Assembly (NCBI RefSeq): GCF_000151665.1
Contig: NW_013171823.1
Span: 62,001-126,000 of the forward strand
From: Blastocystis hominis
Taxonomy: Eukaryota > Sar > Bigyra > Opalinata > Blastocystidae
Reading direction: 5' to 3'
DNA: 64,000 bases
In this document: positions 17,513 through 27,258 of the stretch, in pieces
How the letters are laid out: each line of letters opens with the position of its first letter
Numbering within the stretch: the stretch's first letter is position 1
Program-made: the position numbers and the translations under genes
The notes under the pieces: model-generated
The model's input: the letters and a program-made list of their open reading frames with translations, nothing else
Databases searched by the model: none
Told to the model about the DNA's origin: nothing

Positions 17513-18211
17513 TTACTTTGTATCTTTCGAATAACACGAAATCGTGAATGAGATGTACACATTCGAATTCAAGGAGATCGGACGGTCATTCGCGTCCGTC
17601 AGTACCCAATCAATGTAGTCCAGGTTCGATTGTTCAATCACATCGATCGATAGGTTGTCCCAGGTGATCATGTTGTTCAGTCCCATCGATACATGAATCA
17701 GGTTATCGATCAACGGACTCTTCAGACCGAATGTTTGAGCATTGATACTACTGTACACTCGGATCACACTCATGCCATTCGTGATGTCGTAAGGTTCCGT
17801 GGCAACCGTGGAAGCACTTACCACACTATCCAACTTGAGGATGCTCGTGTAATCAGGTGCGCCACTAAGGTCAACAGCGGTCGCCACATCACTGTTCAGG
17901 TATGCTCGGTTGACATCGTCTACCTGGATGGAATCGGCTATCGCACGGCATAACTCGGTAATCGAGTAGTAGCCAGGACCGACATTGTAAACCATTTCAA
18001 ACCCTGACAGCATTTGAACCTTCACCACATTCATTGCACGAATGTTCCAGAGAGAAGTGGTATCGATCTTGCATGTAATCGAAGTGATCTTGTACACAAG
18101 GTCACGAGGCATGATCACTGTGTTGAACGTTTCATGGTATCGTTCGTTGTTCTTCGGAATTACTGTATTGTGGTTAATCACACTCACCGGTAGTGCACGA
18201 TTATGACTCAT
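17513..18211 (-). CDS. Virion protein with repeated beta module, 232 aa
   Basis: One copy of a module shared with the two following genes: a G-x-Y-Y-S/T-I-x-E-L strand/helix (GPGYYSITELCRAIADSI), a middle ITNGMSVIRVYSSI strand, and an end block IDWVLTDANDRPISLNSNVY. Similar blocks occur in minor virion proteins of protist Polinton-like viruses (recalled from memory). Probably a penton-region or fibre-associated protein. Start in ATACATAAATG. Its 3' part also occurs in the broken copy near 32.2 kb. Confidence 0.6.
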   Translation of the reverse strand: MSHNRALPVSVINHNTVIPKNNERYHETFNTVIMPRDLVYKITSITCKIDTTSLWNIRAMNVVKVQMLSGFEMVYNVGPGYYSITELCRAIADSIQVDDVNRAYLNSDVATAVDLSGAPDYTSILKLDSVVSASTVATEPYDITNGMSVIRVYSSINAQTFGLKSPLIDNLIHVSMGLNNMITWDNLSIDVIEQSNLDYIDWVLTDANDRPISLNSNVYISFTISCYSKDTK

Positions 18212-18219
18212 TTATGTAT

Positions 18220-18258
18220 GGGGAGACGTAGTCTCCCCCGGGGCAACGCAGTTGCCCC
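18220..18258. repeat. Double hairpin between virion-module genes
   Basis: GGGGAGAC-GTA-GTCTCCCC (18,220-18,238) and GGGGCAAC-GCA-GTTGCCCC (18,240-18,258), followed by ATTACTTTGG. Same second hairpin as at 11,015. Confidence 0.9.
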
Positions 18259-18591
18259 CTAATTACTTTGGAGAACATGAAAGTGAATGCACACTGTAAT
18301 CGGCATTGGTAAGGCAATCGTTGCACCGGTCTTATCGCTCAACGAGAATGACCATTTGCGACTTTTGGGTACCACGACGTTCATGTGTGCATTCTCCGTG
18401 TACTGTTGGTTCAATACAACCAACGGAGACTGTCGTCGTTCTTGCATGTTGTTCACTCGATCAAGGACAAGGCAGGTGCCAGGCGATTCTCCCTTCATAG
18501 TCACTCTGTCGATTACCATGTCGCTTTTGATGAGATTGTTACTTGTGAATTCATGTTCGTACGTTCGAGCAATGTTGAATACTAGATTCAT
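18259..18591 (-). CDS. Small virion-module protein, 110 aa
   Basis: Carries only the end block of the module (KWSFSLSDKTGATIALPMPI), corresponding to the last third of the neighbouring 232-aa and 1,008-aa proteins. Start in AATAATAAATGA, whose ATGA overlaps the stop TGA of the upstream 1,008-aa gene by 4 nt, pointing to coupled expression. Confidence 0.6.
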   Translation of the reverse strand: MNLVFNIARTYEHEFTSNNLIKSDMVIDRVTMKGESPGTCLVLDRVNNMQERRQSPLVVLNQQYTENAHMNVVVPKSRKWSFSLSDKTGATIALPMPITVCIHFHVLQSN

Positions 18592-21500
18592 TTATTATTT
18601 CCTCCTGAAACGGTGAATCCGATTAGCAGGTACACGTTCCCAATGAACGATAGCGGGTCACCATTTTCATCCTTAAGTTCGTACACGATGCGATCAAGCA
18701 ATTCAGAACATGGTACCAACATGCGGTTCTTGTAGAAGTAGTTCTTGTACAAGCTGTCCATCGGGACATTCGCAAGCAGTGGTATCGTCTTGCTTTTCAC
18801 GATGTTGCAATACAGCTGTATGTTCGATAGACCGTTCGTGATATCGACAGGATACTCGGCAACCATTGGACCATAGTTGGCATAGTACACACCATCGTCG
18901 AAAGGGATACGCCATGTATGCGATTGCGATCCTGAAGCGGGAACGATGGTTCCCAGGTTGCCACTCAACGAGAACACATAGTCTGCGTGAATGTAATAGC
19001 CATCTGACTCGGGTATCCATTGTATGTTCAGTGCAGCCGAATCAAAACACTGGTTCAAGCGCCACACCAAATCAGTCTGAGTCAGTCGTGATGGTATGCT
19101 CCACGTGAATGTCTGAGCATCATCCGTGTACGTGATATCAGTCTCAACATTCTCTCCATCGAGACTCATCACGCCGTACGGGAAGCGCATCGTTGAATCA
19201 CCCTTGTACGTTTGTGACTCTTCCCAATCAACGAAGTCAGCCGACGTGAACGAGTGGGAACCTATGAATCCAACGCGTGTAGGCTGTATGAACGTCACAG
19301 TCATTTCACGATTCGTGATCACACTCCTATTAAGCATGTTCGTCGCCGTTAGTCCATCAATGTTTGCCATCGCAAACTCGTAAGGCGTTGTCAACTCGGG
19401 CATCCTGATGTAGTAATTGCGATGAAAGGTGAAATCGATTCTACGAGTCAATCCTGGAGTCAATGGCAAGAAGGGGTTGTCATTGGATATGACTAGCATC
19501 GAAGGATGATCATTACTTCGAGGACCTATGTATACCAGACCACCATTTTCCACTCGATCAAATATCCGATATCCATCGATTGCATTGAAACCATTAGCAA
19601 CCATCTGCGCGATCTTCAAAGCACTGTATGATCCTCGTGCGATTGTTACATCCACTGTCTTGTCGTAACCTTCTAGTCCAAGGACGAGATGTGTGGTATC
19701 AACCCAGACACTATCGTTGTACACACTGTCCTTGGAGTACAATGGCCCGAATGATCCACCTCGCTTATCCTCGTTAATCGTAATGGGCACATTCATGTTC
19801 TCAGCTGTCATGTCAAACTCGAGATCAGGCGCGTAAGCTTTCGCAGTCCATGTTACTCTATCATCTGCTTTGCCACCAGTCCATGCAATGGCTTCCTGGT
19901 GCGATGATGTGATATCACGTGCCTGTTGATATTTCGCATTCAACTGTGATAAGCACGAGTTCCTGAGTGTTTCCAATGACATCAGTGTTTCCGTGTCTTC
20001 CGTTACGTAGAATGTGCCAGAATCGAACAATGAACCATCACTATTCGTCATCGTGTACGTCACTTGTGGCTTCAGTATGAAGAAGGATGTATTCGTGCGC
20101 AATTGCCAGTCATACTCGACATAGCATGGATCGAGGTATGCATGACCACCAAGTCCTTGATCATTCGTCTCATCGGGTGGGGTTTCACTATTCGCAGGAT
20201 CGAATTGAGTCTCAATAGGTCGCTCGATGCACAGGTTCTGCACAGACGGAGACAGTTTGAACCATGGAGTCCATTCAAAACCATCGATCGTCGTATCAAC
20301 ACTGGATCGATCGAAGTACCACGATTCACTTTGGTCATTGAAGCGTACATGGTCATCCTCGATCGTCATGGATGTGAGTGGTAGCACTTTCACCATTTCA
20401 GCACCCACAGCCTCGATGAACTCGCTGAACGTGTAGTATCCAGTAGGCAGTATCAACACGTGCGAGTCCGTGCCGTTAGTAACAACCACGTGATTGCACG
20501 AGGACGACATGTAGTAGCGCTTCGGGTTGTCCACTCCTTTCACCAAGATGTCAGATTCAAATCCAAGGATCGATTTGATCTCTGGTGCTTTCGTGAAATC
20601 GATCGTGTAGAAGTGATTCACCGTGACGTGGAATGCGTTCTCACCACTGTATACCAATTCGAACAGGGCATCACTCGCATTCAGCTTTGCAATGATCGTT
20701 TCGATGTCGTATGCACCGCGTGGTATCGCGATCTCTTGAATCGTAGCGCCAGCATTGATTAGCACCACTTGATCAGTCGGCACGTTGTGCAACACGAAGT
20801 CCGTATACAACGACACAGACGAGATGTAGCATTGATCAAACGACAGAGGATTGTCCAGCTTCACTTCCTTCTTGGTGGTATTACCGAACACTTCGATCAT
20901 GGAGAACTGGTTTGCAGAGGCAATTGAGGAAGGTACTTCCTCCATCACGTCTTCTATCGTCAATTGGAGTTCGAATTCGCCGTTCAGTCGCATCATCTTG
21001 CCATCCATATCGCGGAACACGAACATCAATCGATCAAACCGAGTGATCATTGGTATACGCACGTCTTCCACAGTTCGCACGTAGTCAGCCGTTGGATCGT
21101 CAATAATCATCGTGGTGAGCAGGTTGTTGTTCTGGTTGGCAATCTTCAGGTCCGATGATCGCACGATCGTCGAGTAGACCTGAATCACTTGTCGATTTCG
21201 CGTGATATCAATCACGTTCGATCCACTGAACGAAGCAGGTAGAATGACCGTTCGTCCATCGAAGCCGAGGATCTCACGAATGTCAGGTGCATCCGTGAAA
21301 TCAATTGTGTGTGGAGACTGAATCCAGATACAACCGAACGACGAGGCGTTAGTAGATATCGAGAATGTGGTATCGGTCATGGTATTGAGCAAGGCAATGA
21401 TCTCACTGATCGTGTAATAACCAGCAGGGATTGTCACAGTCTCATCATTGCTGTTAGTAATCACATTGGTCGTGTCTACGTTATTAAACATCGAACCATT

Positions 21501-21614
21501 AGGATGAAACAGGACAGTCATGGAAGTGATATAGGGATTCTTGTACTTGTAGGGATTCATCCAAGTGAATGAGCCGTTGGTAGGTGAGCCTTGAATAAGC
21601 ATGGAGTAGTGCAT
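18588..21614 (-). CDS. Large multi-module virion protein, 1,008 aa
   Basis: Contains at least four or five copies of the module of the 232-aa protein. The recurring strand/helix is I-x-x-G-x-Y-x-x-x-x-I-x-x-x-L-N (IPAGYYTISEIIALLN, IPRGAYDIETIIAKLN, LPTGYYTFSEFIEAV, IARGSYSALKIAQMVA), followed each time by a DFTxAPEIxxILGF-like segment, and the protein closes with LDRIVYELKDENGDPLSFIG. Likely an elongated beta-structured capsid-vertex or fibre protein. No TAAATG at the start (ACCATG). The stop overlaps the next gene by 4 nt. Confidence 0.65.
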   Translation of the reverse strand: MHYSMLIQGSPTNGSFTWMNPYKYKNPYITSMTVLFHPNGSMFNNVDTTNVITNSNDETVTIPAGYYTISEIIALLNTMTDTTFSISTNASSFGCIWIQSPHTIDFTDAPDIREILGFDGRTVILPASFSGSNVIDITRNRQVIQVYSTIVRSSDLKIANQNNNLLTTMIIDDPTADYVRTVEDVRIPMITRFDRLMFVFRDMDGKMMRLNGEFELQLTIEDVMEEVPSSIASANQFSMIEVFGNTTKKEVKLDNPLSFDQCYISSVSLYTDFVLHNVPTDQVVLINAGATIQEIAIPRGAYDIETIIAKLNASDALFELVYSGENAFHVTVNHFYTIDFTKAPEIKSILGFESDILVKGVDNPKRYYMSSSCNHVVVTNGTDSHVLILPTGYYTFSEFIEAVGAEMVKVLPLTSMTIEDDHVRFNDQSESWYFDRSSVDTTIDGFEWTPWFKLSPSVQNLCIERPIETQFDPANSETPPDETNDQGLGGHAYLDPCYVEYDWQLRTNTSFFILKPQVTYTMTNSDGSLFDSGTFYVTEDTETLMSLETLRNSCLSQLNAKYQQARDITSSHQEAIAWTGGKADDRVTWTAKAYAPDLEFDMTAENMNVPITINEDKRGGSFGPLYSKDSVYNDSVWVDTTHLVLGLEGYDKTVDVTIARGSYSALKIAQMVANGFNAIDGYRIFDRVENGGLVYIGPRSNDHPSMLVISNDNPFLPLTPGLTRRIDFTFHRNYYIRMPELTTPYEFAMANIDGLTATNMLNRSVITNREMTVTFIQPTRVGFIGSHSFTSADFVDWEESQTYKGDSTMRFPYGVMSLDGENVETDITYTDDAQTFTWSIPSRLTQTDLVWRLNQCFDSAALNIQWIPESDGYYIHADYVFSLSGNLGTIVPASGSQSHTWRIPFDDGVYYANYGPMVAEYPVDITNGLSNIQLYCNIVKSKTIPLLANVPMDSLYKNYFYKNRMLVPCSELLDRIVYELKDENGDPLSFIGNVYLLIGFTVSGGNNK

Positions 21615-21650
21615 GGTCTTTCTCTCTTTACCTTAGTCAACAAGACAATG

Positions 21651-21738
21651 GGGAGGAATCGAAGCAGGGAGAGGCGTAGCCTCTCCCGGGAAGCCGAAGG
21701 CTTCCCAAGATTCCTCCCGGGGCAACGTACGTTGCCCC
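21651..21738. repeat. Branched palindrome cluster upstream of the last gene
   Basis: Outer arms GGGGAGGAATC (21,651) and GATTCCTCCC (21,709-21,718) enclose two perfect hairpins: GGGAGAGGC-GTA-GCCTCTCCC (21,667-21,687) and GGGAAGCC-GAA-GGCTTCCC (21,688-21,706). A loopless 20-bp palindrome GGGGCAACGTACGTTGCCCC follows at 21,719-21,738. The most complex palindrome of the window, at the right end of the coding block. Confidence 0.88.
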
Positions 21739-21769
21739 ATCACATCCATGGATACCATGGCCTACAATG

Positions 21770-22160
21770 GAAGTCAGGTTAACATTGCAGAAATTTGCCG
21801 AAATTGGCAGCCATTGAGTTCCGCGTGTTTCTTGTTATGGACAATAAGGTAGCCAGGCAGGCAATAGCAGAAAATGGTCGAAAATGGCAGAAAATGATCA
21901 CATTGACCAGCAATAACAACCATAATAGTCATGGATGTCGCACATTTCAGCACTCGTGTTTTACTCATGAGTGCTGAAATTCTTATGAAACGCAAAAATC
22001 AAGGTACCAGTTGAGGGGGTCTGAGGGGTGACTTTGGGGGATTTTTTGTGTTCTGACGGGAATACGCGAAAACAAAGATGGGGTCAGAGGGGCGACTTTG
22101 AGCCGCGCACTCTCGTAGATGAGGTCGGAGGGGCGACTTTGGGTTCCGCGTGTTTCCCGT
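21770..22160. repeat. Repeat-rich right tail of the Polinton
   Basis: No gene. Holds the direct repeat GTTCCGCGTGTTTC at 21,818-21,831 and 22,143-22,156; a 12-bp inverted repeat ATTTCAGCACTC / GAGTGCTGAAAT with 13-nt spacer (21,944-21,980); tandem variants of GAAAATGGCAG; and three direct copies of a GAGGGGYGACTTTG unit (about 22,021, 22,088 and 22,128), which is the left half of the GGGGCGACTTTGTCGCCCC hairpin. One more copy lies at 33,468, past the broken second copy. May include terminal repeat or replication signals. Confidence 0.6.
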
Positions 22161-23384
22161 CATTCCCCTACTACTTGAATCATTGAGTATTATCCAAATT
22201 AATACTATCTCAACAAACAAATATGGATTGTGTCGATTCCTATTGATTCAATTGGATTAAGTGCAATGAATCTTATCAAAACGATTCGATTGAAGTCGTT
22301 CGATCAAGATTCATTCGAAATATGTGATTTGTGGATTCATCGGTGTACAATCACAAACAGCATATTGAATATACAATCAAACAATGGATTCCAAGAAAAC
22401 CCATTATCAAAATACTCATATTCAAACCACAACACAAATGGTTCTCACAATATGTCTCATTATTGTATTGTGATTATCAAATGCTGATTCCATATTGACT
22501 TGTTCGAATGGGATCTAATGATTTGAATGATATCTATAATAATGATAATGATAATAATGATCAGAAAGAAAAAAAGAAAGAAATAAGAGTATTGTTATGC
22601 AATACAGTACAATGATAGATTCCAGCTAAACCAATGATCGAACATAATGATTTCATGAATCTCGATTGATTCAATTGCAAAACAACCATTGAGACTACAA
22701 TGTGTTTGAGTGATTGTTCCATTTGGATTCGATCGAATCAATTGTATAATTCTATCAGTCGATTGGATCGCTATCAATGAATCATTCGATCGATTCTATA
22801 TCATTGATAATCGAACAAATACAAATACAAAAACAAATACAAATACGAATACTACTAATAATAATAATGACGAGGATTGATGGTTGAATACTCATCATCA
22901 ATCTGATTCTGATTCTGATTGATCGATCCTATCCAATCATTCTATTCATGATCAACAATACCAAAGTGATCTAATGGTATTCAATATGCTGAAATAGACC
23001 GATGAATATTGTGGATGATGATACAATCATAATGATGATGATGATGATGAGTGGAGATCGAAAACTAGCCAAATACACACTATTCAATCATTCATTCAAT
23101 CGATCAATGGATTGAACAGCGTTTCTATTCTTATCAGTATTATTGAGTGTGAATGATGAATTGATTCTTTACGATATTCAACATTCGCATTTTGAATCAG
23201 CTATCTTTCATCCATTGATTGATTGATTGAGTGAGTGAGTGAATGGTTTGTGTGATATTGAAGAATACGACATTCCATCCAAATATCGAATTGTGAAACC
23301 ACGATTGATATTACTACTAACTACAACTATCAAGTATCAAACACATCCGATTTGACTCCATTATTATCAAATTGATAAATCCAT
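22160..23384. other. AT-rich non-coding spacer
   Basis: No convincing gene. Short simple repeats (GAT/AAT runs, GATT and GAGT tetramers) and many ATTCAAT/TTGATTC words. Shorter unrelated-looking spacer in the second copy at 33,345-34,053. Confidence 0.6.
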
Positions 23385-23861
23385 GTTTTGTGACTCATTG
23401 ATAAACAAACAAACAAACAAACAAATGATAGTTGGATTGATTGAATGGTGAATCCAATATGATTTCCAATGCTATTCAATCGGATTCTATTCTATTCTAT
23501 TCTATTCTATTCTAGTTTCATTGCCTTGTTTTATCCATTTCACCTCTATTTGATTCTATTCTATTCTATTCTATGTATACAGTGATCGATTCCTATTCAA
23601 TAAGTCAAAATCAATATCCTAATTCAATATCAATCATTCTATTCTATTGTATTGTATTATCTACCGATTTAACAATGGATTCACAAATGTGAATAATCAT
23701 CCAATATCAATCGATTCCAACCATTCCATTGTGTCACTACCAAATCCAATCTTATTATTCATGATAATGATTATTATGATGATTATGATTATTCGAAGCA
23801 ATCAGTTTCCTATCAATATTGAACAAATCCTAGTTCAAACCTATTCAAACCATCATTTGCA

Positions 23862-23895
<34 letters not shown>

Positions 23896-24222
23896 GGTAG
23901 ATTGGATTCATCATTTGTGAATGTTCAATATGTGATCATTGGGTCATTGGTAATAATAATGATGATAATGATCGAAAACAATGATTGATTGATTGATTGA
24001 TTGATTGAAACAACAATTATAATTCAGTATCATTGTTAAAATGGTAAAGAAGAACATCATAATAATCAGGCAGGATTGATATTTTGATAATTATAGAATC
24101 ATGAATTGTGATCAAGAATCGGTTTGAAACAAACAAACAATCAAACAATCAATCAATCAATGGAAATGTTCCTAAACAATGACGAATCACTTAACAAATC
24201 AAATCAAATCAAAATCATAGAT

Positions 24223-25768
24223 TTAATGCTTGATTTCGTGGACACGATTAGCGAGTCTTCGATGAACATCTATGAATCAAATCAAATCAATCAAACTATA
24301 CTCGAAATTGATTTCGATCGAACATACCCGAATGAATCAGGTAGCTTGACAATTTGAAGATTTGGAATATCTAAATAATATCAATATTCAATATTCAGAA
24401 ATACTTTCCAATGTCACTACACGAGGATAAAGGAAACTCCAGAATTTAGAAGTTATTGATGTTAGATTTGGAAGATCTACAAAACAAATCATAACCAATC
24501 AATTCATTATTACTGCGCATTACCAATGAACAAGAATCATCCCATGATCTTCCAACAAGTGCTTCTTGACCGAGTTGAATGGATTGTAATGATGGAAGAT
24601 CTACATCAATCATTTCATTCCAATTCATTCAATACTTTCAATTATTGTTGAGAAGGACCAATCGAATGCACGATTACCTAATGTAATGGATTGTAGATTT
24701 GGAAGATCTATGCATCATTCAAATATTCAATATCATATCAATACCTCGAATCATAAATGAACTACAATAGAAATTGTATGATTTACTTTCAATTGTACCA
24801 ATTTGAATGAATTGTAATTGTGGTAGATTCTTCAATTCAAAGTCTCCAGCAAAATCACTGAAACTATGCTCACCAATTTGAATGGATTCCAATGATTCAC
24901 AATTCAATATGTGGAATGATTTCGATTTCTTGTCCGCCTTAGTCCAGTCCCAGTTAGATTGTTTCAGTTGAGTAAATGAATTGCTTCCGATTTTGATCGT
25001 TTTCAATCGATTCAATCCATCGATTTTGAATGTTTTCACTGATTCAAAACATTCATCGCCGATTTCGATTGATTCCAAATTATACAACAATGAAACATCC
25101 CAATCAACCAATACACAATTGTCACTCAGTTTCAAATGTTTCATTCCGATATTCATTGGTTTGCTTCCATCTCCTTCATATTCTTCATCAATATCACTTT
25201 CAATTCCATAATACCATTCACATTCATTTACTAATTTACCATATCGATCATACACTTTTCCAATTCCAAATCGATTATCATCACACCAATATCCTTCATA
25301 TTCAATACATCCATTATTATGGTAACTCGTTCCATAGCCAAATCGTTTCCAATTGATCATTATGCCCTTGTACACCAAGAATCCATCATCATCATACATT
25401 TCACCATATCCAAATGGAATTCCAAACTTGTTTTCTGCCAATACCAAGCCTTCAAATCGACTTCCATGATCCAAATCCACGATTCCTTCTACTACTTCTA
25501 TGGATTGTTCTTCATTATAAGAAATATCACCAATTTGATGATTTCCAAACACTTTCAACACTTTCTGCTCATTGAGTACAAATCCTTGATTCATGAATAC
25601 TCCATTATTGAATTGCAATACTACACATTCTTTGTTACTCAAAATGAGTGAAATCCAGCCATTTGGTTTCATTTCTTTACCCAAGCATGCCTGCACACTT
25701 TGAATAATGGAACTATCAATATGATAGTTACTAATAGCAGAATTGACAAAATCAACAATGTTTTGCAT
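24223..25768 (-). CDS. MORN plus LRR protein, gene A (six exons)
   Basis: Function unknown; probably a cytoplasmic or surface scaffold. Exons on the reverse strand: 25768-24745, 24707-24636, 24600-24514, 24476-24405, 24370-24302, 24269-24223; introns of 37, 35, 37, 34 and 32 nt, all GT...AG and phase 1; total 456 residues. Residues about 100-190 are MORN-like repeats (YGEMYDDDGFLVYKG, YGTSYHNNGCIEYEGYW). Then BspA-type LRRs (LESIEIGDECF, LKTIKIGSNSF, LESIQIGEHSF), and after residue 341 each exon encodes one LRR starting LPNLQSI or similar. A TGTTTGTTTG tract lies about 85 nt past the stop. Exon lengths are multiples of three, which argues strongly for real splicing. Confidence 0.85.
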
Positions 25769-26100
25769 CGAAATGAAAAGAAATATGGTAAAACGGTTTT
25801 TTTGGAAACAAGATCTGTTTCATTATTTCTCGATAGAACACACGTCATGGATTATTTGGTATGGCTGTGATATGCTGGTGTGTTACAAACTAGAATACAT
25901 ATAATAAAATCTCATTTTCTCTACCCATTTCTATTTTTCTTTATTTCGGTGTATTTCTATCTATTCATTTATTATTGTGTTATTTTTAGATACTTATAGC
26001 TTTGATTGTAAATTATTACGCATTTTGATCACCTTTACTCTTTCGTGTCAGAATGGCTGTTCTATTAGGTCTATAATGGATATATGTTCTTCAAAATATA

Positions 26101-26343
26101 TCAATTATGTGGTAGTTGATCTTGTTTTGCAACAATCGAACTCACAATAGTGAATACTGTTGGAATGGTTTGATTCGTAATAGAGAGTATGGTACTAGTA
26201 TGTAGAATGCAAAATCCATCATTTCTATTTGACAAGTGGATTATTGTATTGATTCTCTGTTGATACTTCGATTCTATTCTGTCACAATGATCATCCATAT
26301 TGAGTACAAAGAATGATATTGCAGAGAAAGGAATGTGGTTCAT
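26101..26343 (-). other. Small conserved frame in both duplicates
   Basis: An 80-residue frame (MNHIPFSAISFFVLNMDD...) that recurs in the second duplicate at 36,851-37,078. It may be an exon or just retained by recent duplication. No known domain; weak evidence for coding. Confidence 0.25.
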
Positions 26344-26484
26344 AGATTGAAATGGTGAATAGGAATCATAGTATCATTAAACAAAACAATCGATTGAATA
26401 ATATGATGGATGGAATCCATGAATCCTATGAATGAAAACCTTGCTTTCTATTTGATCAACAAAACAATGTGTAATGCAATGTGA

Positions 26485-27258
26485 TTAACATAGCAATAGT
26501 ATTAAATAAACAAGTAATATTGAGTGAATGAATGAATGAATATGCCATCCATCATACAGATCTCTTCCACTCACTTCCACTCCATCTTTCCATTCCACTT
26601 CGCGAGTAGCAATCCGAGTTTCTTCATCGATCCAGTATCCTCGACCATTTCGAAGAAACGATTCTTTCGATTCATCATACACGAATTCGCCCACATACAG
26701 GGGAATTCGATTCGAAGCGATGGTGTTGTCACCTTTTCGTTTGAACTCGATCATAATGGCTCCTTCGATCTTGCGGATGATCTCCACAAGCTTGTTTCCC
26801 TTCCACATCCCCTCGAGCAGCATGGCACCCGTTTTATCGTCATATTGGATGCCCCATCCTTCTCGTTCTCGCTTCTCATTAAATTCACCGTGATAAATCA
26901 GGTGATCACTCGCATGCGAATAGATTTCCATTCGCTCGCCTCGGACATGGTTTATAATACGACGAAAATTCTTGTTATTCCAGATTTCATCGAAGGATTG
27001 CACAAAAGCGACACGTCCATTTTCAAATCTGGTAAAGTCGCCGATTTCGCTCCCGTTCGCATCCACCTCGTAACACATTTTTAGTATGCCATTTTGGAAT
27101 AGGCAAACCTTCCCAGCTCTCGTCAACGTGTATTCAGCCTCGTGATCGCCTTGATAATATTGGAGGCTATACTTGCAGCCGCCAATAGTGATTTCCTTTG
27201 CTTCACCAAGCGTTATGTAACCGTCCAGGAGAAATTCGCTTCCCTTAAGTTCTTCCAT
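26485..27258 (-). CDS. MORN-type protein, LRR-less paralogue of gene C
   Basis: 257 residues. Matches the N-terminal 260 residues of the MORN-LRR gene at 55.9 kb (YQGDHEAEYTL / YQGDHSNEYLI; LYVGEFVYDESKESFLRNGRG / YIGGYCIENGKYVRNGVG; RDLYDGW / IDLYEGW). After DLYDGW the similarity stops and a hydrophobic tail (SILLVYLILLLC) ends the frame, so the LRR half is lost or replaced. More GC-rich than its AT-rich surroundings. The second duplicate retains only about the last 50 nt. Confidence 0.7.
   Translation of the reverse strand: MEELKGSEFLLDGYITLGEAKEITIGGCKYSLQYYQGDHEAEYTLTRAGKVCLFQNGILKMCYEVDANGSEIGDFTRFENGRVAFVQSFDEIWNNKNFRRIINHVRGERMEIYSHASDHLIYHGEFNEKREREGWGIQYDDKTGAMLLEGMWKGNKLVEIIRKIEGAIMIEFKRKGDNTIASNRIPLYVGEFVYDESKESFLRNGRGYWIDEETRIATREVEWKDGVEVSGRDLYDGWHIHSFIHSILLVYLILLLC

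Larger units (their letters stand above)
1..22160. mobile_element. Polinton/Maverick-family element, left end outside window
   Basis: A block of about 18 tightly packed genes on both strands with the full Polinton hallmark set: family-B DNA polymerase, rve integrase, major capsid protein, packaging ATPase, adenain-like protease. None of the genes shows the short introns or TGTTTGTT end motif of the surrounding host genes, and the GC-rich double hairpins are confined to this block. The part seen looks whole: all core genes are open, so it is likely a recent insertion or one still maintained. The right edge is placed where coding ends and a repeat-rich tail of about 0.5 kb gives way to AT-rich host DNA. 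Terminal inverted repeats and target-site duplication cannot be tested because the left end is missing. Confidence 0.9.
23384..26573. repeat. Segmental duplication, copy A
   Basis: About 3.2 kb nearly identical to 34,053-37,313 in the same orientation: starts at GTTTTGTGACTCATTGAT, carries microsatellites ((TTCTA)n, (ATT)n at about 23,863, (GATT)n at about 23,980), a MORN-LRR gene and a conserved small frame, and stops inside the MORN gene at 26,573. In both copies the block lies to the right of a Polinton right end. Confidence 0.9.

Noticed and set aside
18588-21614. Large repeat protein as a host surface antigen
   Set aside because: No signal peptide or introns; it shares its module and gene overlap with neighbouring virion genes.
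2951-21738. Hairpins as a CRISPR-like array
   Set aside because: Units are palindromes in adjacent pairs at scattered sites; there are no regularly spaced identical repeats with spacers.
23863-23898. (ATT)n and (GATT)n tracts as functional elements
   Set aside because: Ordinary microsatellites that vary in length between the two duplicates.
24223-24719. LRR-like text past the open frame as pseudogene remains
   Set aside because: Five introns with GT...AG ends, the same phase and exon lengths divisible by three in every copy are not expected of decay.
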